Shown piece by piece: positions 1 through 8,232 of a stretch of 64,000 bases of DNA. A program made the translations under genes and the position numbers. The first letter of the stretch is position 1. Each line of letters starts with the position of its first letter. A model generated the notes under the pieces. It did no database searches. It saw nothing but the letters and a program-made list of their open reading frames with translations, and was not told where the DNA came from. The stretch lies in the NCBI RefSeq assembly GCF_030413615.1, contig NZ_CP129236.1, forward strand, positions 1,472,001 to 1,536,000, written 5' to 3'. This stretch comes from Planococcus shixiaomingii. GTDB lineage: Bacteria; Bacillota; Bacilli; Bacillales_A; Planococcaceae.

Positions 1-1
1 T

Positions 2-64
2 AAGCCGATTGTTTACCGGTTGATCCAGAAAAAAATGAGAAATGCTCGGGTTATCGTACAATAA
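2..64 (+). CDS. C-terminal tail of an upstream gene (partial)
   Basis: An open frame enters from the left edge and ends at TAA 62-64, giving a basic 20-residue tail ending in RNARVIVQ. The stop lies inside the hairpin of the following terminator, as is common for gene ends. In B. subtilis ytzA (fxsA), ytvI and ytwI precede citZ, and the basic tail would suit an FxsA-like membrane protein, but 20 residues are too few to name it. It could also be a chance frame. Confidence 0.4.
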   Translation, partial: KPIVYRLIQKKMRNARVIVQ

Positions 65-86
65 CCCGAGTAAACTCATCATTTTT
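35..86 (+). terminator. Intrinsic terminator upstream of citZ
   Basis: A perfect 10-bp stem (45-54 with 61-70, CTCGGGTTAT) closes a 6-nt loop. An outer ATGAG/CTCAT helix (35-39 with 75-79) and a T run at 82-86 follow. It separates the upstream gene from citZ. Confidence 0.85.
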
Positions 87-116
87 AGGAAAGTTTTAGA
101 AAAACAGGCGTTTTCA

Positions 117-145
117 TTCACAAAGCTTTCAAAATTGATTATAAT
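117..145 (+). promoter_or_regulatory. SigA-type promoter of citZ
   Basis: TTCACA (117-122) and a perfect TATAAT (140-145) are separated by 17 nt. Transcription would start near 152, about 95 nt before citZ, so the attenuator-like leader is included in the transcript. Confidence 0.7.
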
Positions 146-179
146 GGCAAGGTAAGGAATTTAGCATAGGTTCATAAAC

Positions 180-219
180 GCAGATGAGCCATCATTCTGC
201 CTTTTTTTATGGAATGATG
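180..219 (+). promoter_or_regulatory. Possible attenuator in the citZ leader
   Basis: Bases 180-187 (GCAGATGA) pair with 192-200 (one bulged T) to make a stem followed by seven T residues (202-208), which looks like an intrinsic terminator. Bases 190-197 (CATCATTC) pair perfectly with 212-219 (GAATGATG), which would break that stem. The two folds exclude each other. No known ligand class is recognised. Confidence 0.45.
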
Positions 220-246
220 AATTATACTGAAGAAGGAGCGATTTAA

Positions 247-1362
247 ATGACATCGTCAAAAGGTTTAGAAGGTGTAGTAGCAACACAATCTGCCATCAGT
301 TCCATTATTGATGACACTCTTACATACGTTGGCTACGATATCGATGATTTAGCAGTAAACGCAAGCTTTGAAGAAGTGATTTACTTATTGTGGCACCAGC
401 GTCTGCCTAAAGCAGATGAATTGGCAGAACTAAAACAGCAATTAGCTGATAATATGTCAGTTCCACAAGCAGTGCTAGATCACTTTAAAACATACGAAAT
501 TAAAAAAGTTCACCCAATGGCGGCTCTCCGCACAGCAGTTTCTATGCTTGGCTTGTTTGACGAAGAAGCAGAAGACATGGATCCGGAAGCTAACTACCGC
601 AAGGCGATCAAAATCCAAGCGAAGATTTCTACGCTTGTAACTGCATTTGCCCGCATCCGCAATGGCCAAGAGCCAGTAGCTCCAAAAACGGATTTAAACT
701 TTGCTGCAAACTTCCTTTATATGCTTTCTGGCAGCATGCCGGAAGATATCGAAGTTGAAGCTTTCAACAAAGCGCTTGTTCTTCATGCTGACCACGAATT
801 GAACGCATCTACATTCACTGCGCGTGTAGCTGTTGCGACTCTTTCTGACGTCTATTCTGGCGTTACGGCTGCAATCGGCGCATTAAAAGGCCCATTGCAC
901 GGTGGAGCAAACGAACAGGTAATGAAAATGTTGACTGAAATCGATTCTGTTGAAAATGTAGATTCTTACATCAACGGAAAATTAGCGAACAAAGAAAAAA
1001 TCATGGGCTTCGGCCACCGCGTGTACCGCAAAGGCGACCCGCGTGCAAAACACCTTCGCGAAATGTCTCAAAAACTGACAAAAATCCGCGGAGAAGAAAA
1101 ATGGTATGAAATGTCGATCAAGATTGATGAAATCGTATCTGGCCAGAAAAACCTTCCACCAAACGTGGATTTCTACTCTGCATCGGTTTACCATTCATTG
1201 AACATCGAACATGATTTGTTTACTCCGATTTTTGCAGTATCACGTACTTCCGGCTGGTTGGCTCACATCCTTGAGCAGTACGCAGACAACCGCCTAATTC
1301 GTCCGCGCGCGGAATATATCGGACCTGGCATGCAGACATACGTACCAGTTGAAGAACGCTAA
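247..1362 (+). CDS. citZ: Citrate synthase
   Basis: Condenses oxaloacetate and acetyl-CoA to citrate, the entry step of the cytoplasmic TCA cycle. The 371-residue length is normal for the short bacterial type. The active-site histidines are visible in LHGGANE (about His218) and GFGHRVY (about His257), with the ADHELNAS segment near residue 183 and the catalytic Asp region near VDFYS (about 308). The ATG start follows GAAGGAG at a good distance. It is first in the conserved citZ-icd-mdh order. A strong promoter and an attenuator-like leader lie upstream. No terminator separates it from icd, so the two are probably cotranscribed. Confidence 0.97.
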   Translation: MTSSKGLEGVVATQSAISSIIDDTLTYVGYDIDDLAVNASFEEVIYLLWHQRLPKADELAELKQQLADNMSVPQAVLDHFKTYEIKKVHPMAALRTAVSMLGLFDEEAEDMDPEANYRKAIKIQAKISTLVTAFARIRNGQEPVAPKTDLNFAANFLYMLSGSMPEDIEVEAFNKALVLHADHELNASTFTARVAVATLSDVYSGVTAAIGALKGPLHGGANEQVMKMLTEIDSVENVDSYINGKLANKEKIMGFGHRVYRKGDPRAKHLREMSQKLTKIRGEEKWYEMSIKIDEIVSGQKNLPPNVDFYSASVYHSLNIEHDLFTPIFAVSRTSGWLAHILEQYADNRLIRPRAEYIGPGMQTYVPVEER

Positions 1363-1442
1363 TACCGAATAAAAATAAAACAAATTCCATAGGACTTGCA
1401 CACGATGCAGGCCTATGAACTTGACACAGGAGGCAATTCTAA

Positions 1443-2711
1443 ATGGCTAACGGCGAAAAAATTACAGTTGAAAACGGCATATTAAACGTACCAAATAACG
1501 CAGTCATTCCTTTCATCATCGGTGACGGAACAGGACCTGACATTTGGCATGCAGCTTCTCGCGTTTTAGAAGAAGCAGTAACAAAAGCTTACAATGGCGA
1601 AAAATCAATCGTTTGGAAAGAAGTTCTTGCAGGCCAAAAAGCTTTCGACGAAACTGGCGAATGGCTTCCTGAAGAAACTCTTGAAGTAATCCGTGAGTAC
1701 TTGATCGCTATCAAAGGTCCTCTTACAACGCCAATCGGCGGCGGGATTCGTTCATTGAACGTTGCGCTACGCCAAGAACTTGACCTATACACTTGCTTAC
1801 GTCCAGTGCGTTATTTCGACGGTGTACCTTCACCAGTTAAACGTCCGGAAGATACAGACATGGTTATTTTCCGTGAAAACACAGAAGATATTTATGCAGG
1901 TATTGAGTACGCTAGCGGTTCTGAAGAAGTTGCGAAATTGCTTTCTTTCCTTCAAAACGAAATGGGCGTAAACAAAATTCGTTTCCCTGAAACTTCAGGA
2001 ATCGGCATTAAGCCAATCTCTGAAGAAGGCACAAAACGCTTAGTGCGCGCTGCTATCAACTATGCAATAGTTGAAGGCCGTGAGTCAGTAACGCTTGTCC
2101 ACAAAGGGAACATCATGAAGTTCACTGAAGGAGCTTTCAAAAACTGGGGTTATGAAGTTGCGGAACAAGAGTTTGCTGATAAAGTATTCACTTGGAACCA
2201 ATACGATGCGATTAAAGATGAGCAAGGAACAGATGCGGCTAACAAAGCGCAAGAAGAAGCATTGGCTTCTGGCAAAATCCTTATCAAAGATTCGATCGCT
2301 GATATCTTCTTACAACAAATCCTTACACGCCCAAGCGAGTTTGATGTAGTTGCTACAATGAACTTGAACGGCGATTATATTTCTGATGCGTTGGCTGCTC
2401 AAGTAGGCGGAATTGGTATCGCACCTGGTGCAAACATCAACTACCTTACTGGACATGCTATTTTCGAAGCAACTCACGGAACTGCACCAAAATATGCAGG
2501 CCTTGACAAAGTAAACCCATCTTCTGTGATCCTTTCAGGTGTATTGATGCTTGAACACCTTGGTTGGACAGAAGCTGCGAAAATGATCGTCGCTTCAATG
2601 GAGAAAACAATCTCTTCTAAAGTTGTAACTTACGACTTCGCTCGTCTAATGGACGGCGCTACAGAAGTGAAATGCTCTGAGTTTGCTGACGAATTAATTA
2701 AAAACTTTTAA
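1443..2711 (+). CDS. icd: NADP-dependent isocitrate dehydrogenase
   Basis: Oxidatively decarboxylates isocitrate to 2-oxoglutarate with production of NADPH. The 422-residue protein has the family [14 protein letters not shown] segment (about residue 140-153), the [12 protein letters not shown] substrate region (about 220) and [11 protein letters not shown] near the coenzyme site (about 345-355). ATG 1443 follows AGGAGG. The gene lies 80 nt behind citZ and ends at a strong terminator, so citZ-icd forms a unit and mdh would need its own promoter or readthrough. Confidence 0.97.
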   Translation: MANGEKITVENGILNVPNNAVIPFIIGDGTGPDIWHAASRVLEEAVTKAYNGEKSIVWKEVLAGQKAFDETGEWLPEETLEVIREYLIAIKGPLTTPIGGGIRSLNVALRQELDLYTCLRPVRYFDGVPSPVKRPEDTDMVIFRENTEDIYAGIEYASGSEEVAKLLSFLQNEMGVNKIRFPETSGIGIKPISEEGTKRLVRAAINYAIVEGRESVTLVHKGNIMKFTEGAFKNWGYEVAEQEFADKVFTWNQYDAIKDEQGTDAANKAQEEALASGKILIKDSIADIFLQQILTRPSEFDVVATMNLNGDYISDALAAQVGGIGIAPGANINYLTGHAIFEATHGTAPKYAGLDKVNPSSVILSGVLMLEHLGWTEAAKMIVASMEKTISSKVVTYDFARLMDGATEVKCSEFADELIKNF

Positions 2712-2716
2712 GAATT

Positions 2717-2740
2717 GAGGGGGAAACCCCTCTTTTTTTT
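2717..2740 (+). terminator. Terminator after icd
   Basis: GAGGGG pairs with CCCCTC around a GAAA-type loop and is followed by an eight-T run. Confidence 0.85.
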
Positions 2741-2810
2741 ATATCCATTTGATTTCCTAATTTTTTTAGCTGCTTGAAAAGAGTAAAAAACAGGAGTTGC
2801 TTCTTTTTTT

Positions 2811-2920
2811 ATAACTTTCTTAGCGACGGCGCGTCCGCGGGCTAGGCGAAGCAAGAAGCAGGCTTTTTCCCTGGCTTCTTGCGGAAGCTATGCCCAAAGC
2901 GGTCGGAGCGGTGTGTAAAA
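2811..2920 (+). repeat. Dispersed palindromic intergenic repeat, copy A
   Basis: About 105 bp containing GGGCTAGGCGAAGC, a central hairpin (AAGAAGCAGG with CCTGGCTTCTT) and ATGCCCAAAGCGG near the right end. Related copies are at 17186-17249 (minus, internally deleted), 43888-44000 (minus) and 44198-44305 (plus). It fills most of the icd-mdh gap. No coding capacity is apparent. Confidence 0.75.
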
Positions 2921-2989
2921 GGATAATTCTTTTATTGAATTTAAATAATGAAGTTAATTTTCATTACCGAAAATCAAGGAGGAGTTTCT

Positions 2990-3928
2990 ATGACATTCAA
3001 ACGTAAAAAGATTTCTGTAATCGGTTCTGGATTTACTGGTGCAACAGCGGCGTTTATGTTAGCCCAGAAAGAATTGGGAGACGTTGTTTTAGTTGATATT
3101 CCAGAAATGGAAAATCCGGCAAAAGGGAAAGCGCTGGATATGGCGGAAGCGGGACCTATTCAAGGCTATGATGCAAAGATTATTGGAACTGCAAATTATG
3201 AGGATACAAAAGACTCTGATTTAGTGATTATCACAGCAGGCATTGCCCGGAAACCTGGCATGAGCCGTGATGACCTTGTCCAAACGAACCAAAAAATCAT
3301 GAAAGCTGTTACGAATGAAATCGTCAAAAACTCACCCGATACAACCATTATCGTATTAACAAACCCTGTTGATGCGATGACGTATACTGTTTACAAAGAA
3401 TCAGGCTTTCCTAAAGAACGTGTAATCGGACAATCTGGCGTCTTGGATTAAGCCCGCTTCCGGACCTTCGTAGCGGAAGAATTAAATCTGTCGGTCAAAG
3501 ACATCACTGGCTTCGTTTTAGGCGGACACGGCGATGATATGGTTCCTTTAGTGCGCTACTCATACGCTGGAGGAATTCCTTTAGCAACGTTGATTCCAAA
3601 AGAACGGCTTGAAGAGATCGTCGCGCGCACTCGCAAGGGCGGAGCGGAAATTGTCAATTTGCTAGGCACGGGTTCAGCATACTATGCGCCAGCCGCTTCT
3701 CTAGTTGAAATGGCAGAAGCGATCATCAAAGACCAACGCCGCCTCTTGCCGGCTATTGCTTTTCTCGAAGGTGAATACGGTTTGGATGGAATTTATCTTG
3801 GAGTGCCAACGATTTTGGGCGCTGGCGGAATTGAAAAGATTATCGAAATCGAGTTGAACGAAGAAGAAACGGCAGCATTGAAACAGTCTGCTGAGTCAGT
3901 CAAAGCGGTAATGGAAGTATTGGCATAA
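2990..3928 (+). pseudogene. mdh: Malate dehydrogenase, interrupted by an in-frame TAA
   Basis: Would oxidise malate to oxaloacetate with NAD. Reading from ATG 2990 (good AGGAGG) the frame runs 312 residues, the normal Mdh length, but codon 154 (3449-3451) is TAA where the family has Thr or Ser in GVLD-T/S-ARFR. Before the stop are the NAD-binding [11 protein letters not shown] and the mobile-loop region IARKPGMSR. After it, in the same frame, lie the substrate Arg of ARFR and catalytic His180 in GGHGDDM. The truncated product would therefore lack the catalytic base. ATG 3539 could restart only the C-terminal part and has no ribosome site. The rest of the frame is undamaged, so the stop is recent, a sequencing error, or suppressed. 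Confidence 0.9.
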
Positions 3929-3936
3929 TGAAATGA

Positions 3937-3969
3937 ATCGGGCAAAGGGAAACCATGCCCGATTTTTTT
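3937..3969 (+). terminator. Terminator after mdh
   Basis: ATCGGGCA pairs with TGCCCGAT around an 11-nt loop and is followed by seven T residues. Confidence 0.85.
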
Positions 3970-4163
3970 ATGTTTTAAATTGCATAAGCGATATCGTTGA
4001 TTGAAGGCGTTTCATCAGCGCAGTTTCAATTTGGAAAAGTGGCTTGCTCTACAGAAATGGGAGCTGAGTTTCTATATAGCCGCATTCCACAGGAGCGGAA
4101 CTTGCACTTTTCTTGCTTTAGTTGTTACTATAAAGATATTAATAGTTTGGGGAGGGAATTTAT

Positions 4164-4640
4164 TTGTTGCTTGGAAAAAAACGCAAATTGGGCCGCAGAA
4201 TTGAAGATATAAATACCGGTGAAAAGTTGCAGTTGACCGAAAAAATAGAAGATAAAGACCTGTTGCTTTATTTGGGGTTAACTAATGACAGCAACCCGCT
4301 ATATATCCAACATGATTTTGCATCACAAACGGTTTTTGAAAAACCGGTAGTGCCGACCATTATGTTGGCAGGCATTATTTCTTCTGCCATTTCCAAATAT
4401 TTGCCGGGGCCAGGCACCTATATAAAAGAGCAACGTTTGAAATTCGTCAAACCCGTGTATCATTATGCCACAATCGAATTTTTGTTAGAAGTGACTGAAG
4501 TGGATGTAAAAAACAACGAAGTAACGGTCCGCATTGAAGCGACAGATGAAAAAGGGGAGCTAGCGGTTTCAGGAACAATTATTGCCAATCCGCCACAAGT
4601 GCTAAATCAGCTGACAACGCAGGCAATGGATAATTTTTAA
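4164..4640 (+). CDS. MaoC-like hot-dog fold protein
   Basis: A 158-residue protein of the MaoC / (R)-specific enoyl-CoA hydratase family, normally hydrating or thioesterifying acyl-CoA substrates. The hydratase signature region is at about residues 38-53, but it reads NDSNPLY where active hydratases have D-x-N-P-L-H. The catalytic His position is therefore Tyr47, while Asp42 is kept. Activity as a hydratase is doubtful, and a binding or thioesterase role is possible. The start is TTG at 4164, 7 nt behind a GGGGAGGG ribosome site, with no better ATG. It stands alone between mdh and phoP, as in related Bacillales. Confidence 0.85.
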   Translation: MLLGKKRKLGRRIEDINTGEKLQLTEKIEDKDLLLYLGLTNDSNPLYIQHDFASQTVFEKPVVPTIMLAGIISSAISKYLPGPGTYIKEQRLKFVKPVYHYATIEFLLEVTEVDVKNNEVTVRIEATDEKGELAVSGTIIANPPQVLNQLTTQAMDNF

Positions 4641-4688
4641 CACGCGGTTTGGGATGGGGGTTCTAAACTGAATGTGGAGGATGTTACG

Positions 4689-5393
4689 ATGAAAAAAATA
4701 TTAATTATTGAAGACGAACACTCTATTGCGACTTTGCTTTCTTATAATTTGGTGCAAGCCGGATACGAAACGGTTGTTGCGAATGACGGAAAGCAGGGCT
4801 TTGAACTTGCATTGAGTGAAAATCCGGCTTTAATTGTACTTGACCTTATGCTTCCTACAATGGACGGCGTAGAGGTATGCAAATCACTGCGCCAGCAAAA
4901 AATAAGCACACCGATCATTATGCTGACGGCGAAAGATGACGAATTTGATAAAGTATTGGGTCTGGAGCTTGGGGCTGATGACTATATGACAAAACCATTC
5001 AGTCCACGCGAAGTTGTAGCCCGCATAAAAGCTGTCCTTAGAAGATCGGAAAGCAAACCGGCCGATCCGCAGGATTCATCGACGCCTTTAACATTTGGAG
5101 CACTAACAGTTTATCCCGACCGCTTTGAAGTCTTCATGAGCGAAGAACAAATTGAATTTACACCGAAAGAATTTGAGCTTCTCGTCTATTTGATGGAAAA
5201 TAAAAACCGGGTTTTGACGCGCGATCAATTGCTGAGTGCTGTATGGAAATACGATTTCGCAGGGGATACCCGAATTGTCGACGTCCACATCAGCCATTTG
5301 CGCGACAAAATCGAAGAAAATAGCCGCAAGCCGACATTCATTAAAACTATTCGCGGCTTGGGGTATAAATTCGAGGAGCCAAAAGCGATATGA
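4689..5393 (+). CDS. phoP: Phosphate-response regulator PhoP
   Basis: OmpR/PhoB-family transcription regulator of 234 residues. The receiver domain (1-120) has the acidic pair in IIEDE, phospho-acceptor Asp52 in LIVLDLMLPTMDG and the TKPF lysine at about 102. The winged-helix DNA-binding domain (about 135-232) ends in IRGLGYKFEEP. ATG 4689 is preferred over GTG 4674 because GGAGG at 4676-4680 lies 8 nt before it. It overlaps phoR by 4 nt, so the two are translationally coupled. Position next to mdh and polA matches B. subtilis PhoP, which controls phosphate starvation genes. Confidence 0.93.
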   Translation: MKKILIIEDEHSIATLLSYNLVQAGYETVVANDGKQGFELALSENPALIVLDLMLPTMDGVEVCKSLRQQKISTPIIMLTAKDDEFDKVLGLELGADDYMTKPFSPREVVARIKAVLRRSESKPADPQDSSTPLTFGALTVYPDRFEVFMSEEQIEFTPKEFELLVYLMENKNRVLTRDQLLSAVWKYDFAGDTRIVDVHISHLRDKIEENSRKPTFIKTIRGLGYKFEEPKAI

Positions 5394-6787
5394 AGTCATT
5401 TCGCCATCGTTTGCTGATGATGATAATAGGTTGGATCGGACTGCTATTAGCCGGACTTTTCCTTATTATTTCACAATTGTTTCCAATTTACACCCAGCTG
5501 GAAAACCCAATGACGATTTGGTGGCTACTATTGTTGTTATTTGTTATAGCTATGATTATTTCAACCGTTATCAGCTATCACATCATTAAAATTCAAGCAC
5601 AGCCGATTGAAAATGTTACAGAAACGGCTTTGGAACTGGTGAAAGGCAATTACCGGGCGCGAGCAGTTGAATCCGGTACGGTAGGAGCAGTTCAATTGAG
5701 TGCTACTATCAACGTGCTGGCTAGGAACTTGCAGGAAATTACCGCCGTCAGACAAATGGAGCAAGAACGTTTAAAAACGCTCATAGAAAACATGGGCAGT
5801 TCACTTATGATGATCAACCGCCAAGGAAGGGTTTCGCTTGTCAATAAACCTTTTTTAAAAGAACTGGAAATGTCTACTGAAGATGTTCAAGGGAAATTGT
5901 ATAAGGAATTAAATATACCGGAAGTTCTCGCCGATTTTATCGAGAAAGTCTTTATGACTGAAACAGCCGACCGGGATCAGATTGATTTTGCTATTGGCCT
6001 TCACCAAAAACATTTGGATGTTTACGGTGCTCCTGTAATGGGAGAACACGAACGCTGGCTGGGCGTAGTTATCGTTGCCCATGATATTTCGGAGCTAAAG
6101 CGGCTTGAGCAAATCCGCAAAGATTTTGTGGCAAACGTATCACACGAGCTAAGAACGCCGGTCACTTCTATTAAAGGATTTTCCGAAACTTTACTGGACG
6201 GTGCTTATGAAGATACACCGACATTGTTGTCCTTTTTAGAAATCATCAGCAAGGAAAGCAATCGGCTTGAGTTATTGATCAAAGACTTACTTGAATTGTC
6301 GAAAATTGAACATGCTGGTTTTCAAGTAAATGCACAGCCGGCTGATATGAAAGCAGTGATTGAACGGGCTGCCGACATGATTTATCCAGGAATGGAAGAA
6401 AAGTCGATTTTCTTGAAGCTTCAGCTAGAACCGGTTATGGTTCTTGGAGACCCGGACCGCCTTATCCAGGTCGTAATGAATTTACTGGCCAATGCCCTTA
6501 CATATTCTGCATCCGAAACAACAGTCGAAGTGCGGCTTTATAAAGAAAAGGATGAAGCTGTCATCCGAGTGAAAGATGAAGGAATCGGTATCGAAGCTTC
6601 GGAGATTAACCGATTATTTGAACGCTTTTACCGGGTCGACAGGGCCAGAAGCCGCAATTCTGGCGGAACCGGCCTTGGTTTATCCATCGTAAAACATTTA
6701 GTGGAAGCGCATCATGGAAAACTAAAAGTGGATAGCGAAGTTGGCGTAGGCACCACTTTTACGATCTATTTGCCTTTAGCGAGTTAA
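5390..6787 (+). CDS. phoR: Sensor histidine kinase PhoR
   Basis: Partner kinase of PhoP, 465 residues. Two membrane helices (about 7-29 and 42-64) are joined by only about a dozen residues, followed by HAMP, a PAS domain (about 125-230), HisKA with phospho-His in VSHELRTPVTS (about 250), and an ATPase domain with N box LLANALTYS, G1 DEGIGI and G2 GGTGLGLS. B. subtilis PhoR is over 100 residues longer because it has an extracytoplasmic domain, which is absent here. That suggests signal input through the membrane, the PAS domain or wall intermediates rather than an outside sensor (inference). Confidence 0.93.
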   Translation: MKSFRHRLLMMIIGWIGLLLAGLFLIISQLFPIYTQLENPMTIWWLLLLLFVIAMIISTVISYHIIKIQAQPIENVTETALELVKGNYRARAVESGTVGAVQLSATINVLARNLQEITAVRQMEQERLKTLIENMGSSLMMINRQGRVSLVNKPFLKELEMSTEDVQGKLYKELNIPEVLADFIEKVFMTETADRDQIDFAIGLHQKHLDVYGAPVMGEHERWLGVVIVAHDISELKRLEQIRKDFVANVSHELRTPVTSIKGFSETLLDGAYEDTPTLLSFLEIISKESNRLELLIKDLLELSKIEHAGFQVNAQPADMKAVIERAADMIYPGMEEKSIFLKLQLEPVMVLGDPDRLIQVVMNLLANALTYSASETTVEVRLYKEKDEAVIRVKDEGIGIEASEINRLFERFYRVDRARSRNSGGTGLGLSIVKHLVEAHHGKLKVDSEVGVGTTFTIYLPLAS

Positions 6788-6801
6788 TTTAGGAGGAAAA
6801 G

Positions 6802-8016
6802 ATGAAGAATTTACCCTTTTTGCCTATCATTGTAGGTACCGATATGAATGCTTACAATATGGCAATATCATTTCATGAAGCATATGGCATTAAACCGATT
6901 TTAGTTGGGAAAGAACCGTTGTCTTTTACTGCGTTGAGTACGATTACTGAGACGATTGAACTTCGTTCAGGATTGGCCGATTCAGAGCAGTTTGCGGATA
7001 TCCTGATCGATATTTCAAAAAAATACAAAACGACTGGAAAAACACTCTTATTGATTGGAACGAATGATTTATATGTCCGCCTGATTATCGAGAACGCTGA
7101 AACTTTGAAGGCTCATTTTGCTTTCAACTACATCGATGAAGACTTGATGAATCAGCTGCAAGTCAAAGCAAACTTTTATAAGCTCTGCAGTGAGCATGGA
7201 ATCGACACACCGACAACGTTTTTCTATGATTGCAGCACAGCAGCTCCTTTTAATGAGGAAATGATGTATCCAGTCATCGTTAAACCGAGCAATGGAATTG
7301 CATACAATCAAAATAAATTCCCGGGCCAGCAAAAAGTGTATAAAGTGGAAAACGCCGAAGAACTTCAAGAAGTGATCGGAACCATTACAACCAGCGGTTA
7401 TAACGACGAACTAATCATCCAGGATTATATCCCTGGAGATGATACGTACATGTGGGATTCGGTCATTTATGCTAGTTCAAAAGGCAAGACGCAATTGGTC
7501 ACTTATGCGCAAGTAGTGCTCCAAGAACATACAGTGACGGCTATCGGCAATTATACAGCGCTGATTACACGCTATGATGAAAATATGATGAAGAAGCTGC
7601 AGCATTTCCTTGAAGCGGTCGGCTATACAGGATTCGCCAATTTCGATTTAAAATACGATGAACGCGATGGCAAATTCAAGGTGTTTGAAGTGAATATCCG
7701 CCAAGGCCGCTCAAGCTATTATGTAACGGCACTGGGCCACAACATGGCTTCATTGTTCGTGGACGATTTGATTTACAACGTCGAAAAACCGGTTACCTAT
7801 TTGAACGAGGAATTTTTATTTACGGTAGTGCCGAAAATTGTACTCCGTAAGTTTGTGGACAATAAAGCTGTCCAACAAGATATCAACCGCCTGATCAAAA
7901 AAGGCAAATATGGCAATCCGTTGTTTTACAAAAAAGACAAGCATTTAAAGCGTAAATTCTATTTGCTTGCCCGCCAAGTCAATTATTATAAAAAATATAA
8001 AAACAATCAGTGGTAA
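6802..8016 (+). CDS. ATP-grasp carboxylate-amine ligase
   Basis: A 404-residue ATP-grasp enzyme. The N-terminal third resembles a Rossmann-like pre-ATP-grasp fold (PIIVGTDMNAY). The ATP-grasp core has the lysine-bearing YPVIVKPSNG (about 155-164), EXXIQDYIPGDD, and the metal-binding FEVNIRQGRSSYY (about 295-307). It resembles D-aspartate ligase-type enzymes that attach an acidic D-amino acid to lysine of the peptidoglycan stem. Planococcaceae walls commonly have D-Glu or D-Asp bridges, so a cross-bridge role is plausible but not shown. It lies 14 nt after phoR with its own AGGAGG and may be cotranscribed with phoPR. It is absent from this position in B. subtilis. Confidence 0.8.
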   Translation: MKNLPFLPIIVGTDMNAYNMAISFHEAYGIKPILVGKEPLSFTALSTITETIELRSGLADSEQFADILIDISKKYKTTGKTLLLIGTNDLYVRLIIENAETLKAHFAFNYIDEDLMNQLQVKANFYKLCSEHGIDTPTTFFYDCSTAAPFNEEMMYPVIVKPSNGIAYNQNKFPGQQKVYKVENAEELQEVIGTITTSGYNDELIIQDYIPGDDTYMWDSVIYASSKGKTQLVTYAQVVLQEHTVTAIGNYTALITRYDENMMKKLQHFLEAVGYTGFANFDLKYDERDGKFKVFEVNIRQGRSSYYVTALGHNMASLFVDDLIYNVEKPVTYLNEEFLFTVVPKIVLRKFVDNKAVQQDINRLIKKGKYGNPLFYKKDKHLKRKFYLLARQVNYYKKYKNNQW

Positions 8017-8095
8017 AATTTACAATTTATTAATACTAGCTTCACATTCATTTGTTAAGGTTTAATAGAACCCCCCCTTTAACCGCAAGAAAAGA

Positions 8096-8120
8096 AAAAG
8101 CCCAGGCATGGGCTTTTTCT
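8096..8120 (+). terminator. Terminator after the ATP-grasp gene
   Basis: AAAAGCCCA pairs with TGGGCTTTT over a GGCA-type loop and is followed by T residues. A seven-C homopolymer lies just upstream at 8071-8077. Confidence 0.85.
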
Positions 8121-8157
8121 TTTGCCTTAAAGCGCAAGTAAAATAAAATCTGGACAG

Positions 8158-8214
8158 GCCCTCATTTCTATTCTATTTGCCGGCATGGTAAAATAGAGGG
8201 AATGAGGGCTTTTT
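8158..8214 (+). promoter_or_regulatory. Terminator-like hairpin in the polA upstream region
   Basis: GCCCTCATT (8158-8166) pairs perfectly with AATGAGGGC (8201-8209), with further partial pairing inside, and is followed by TTTTT. It lies only 19 nt before the polA start, so it is either a leader terminator or the end of readthrough from upstream with the polA promoter within it. Confidence 0.45.
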
Positions 8215-8232
8215 AGTGAAAGGGGTAATTTT

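Noticed and set aside
100..120. cre site upstream of citZ (minus-strand TGAAAACGCCTG)
   Set aside because: Only the first half matches the cre consensus; the second half fails at four positions.
3449..3451. Recoding of the mdh stop as selenocysteine or pyrrolysine
   Set aside because: The codon is TAA, which is not used for either, and the position is Thr or Ser in homologues, not Cys.
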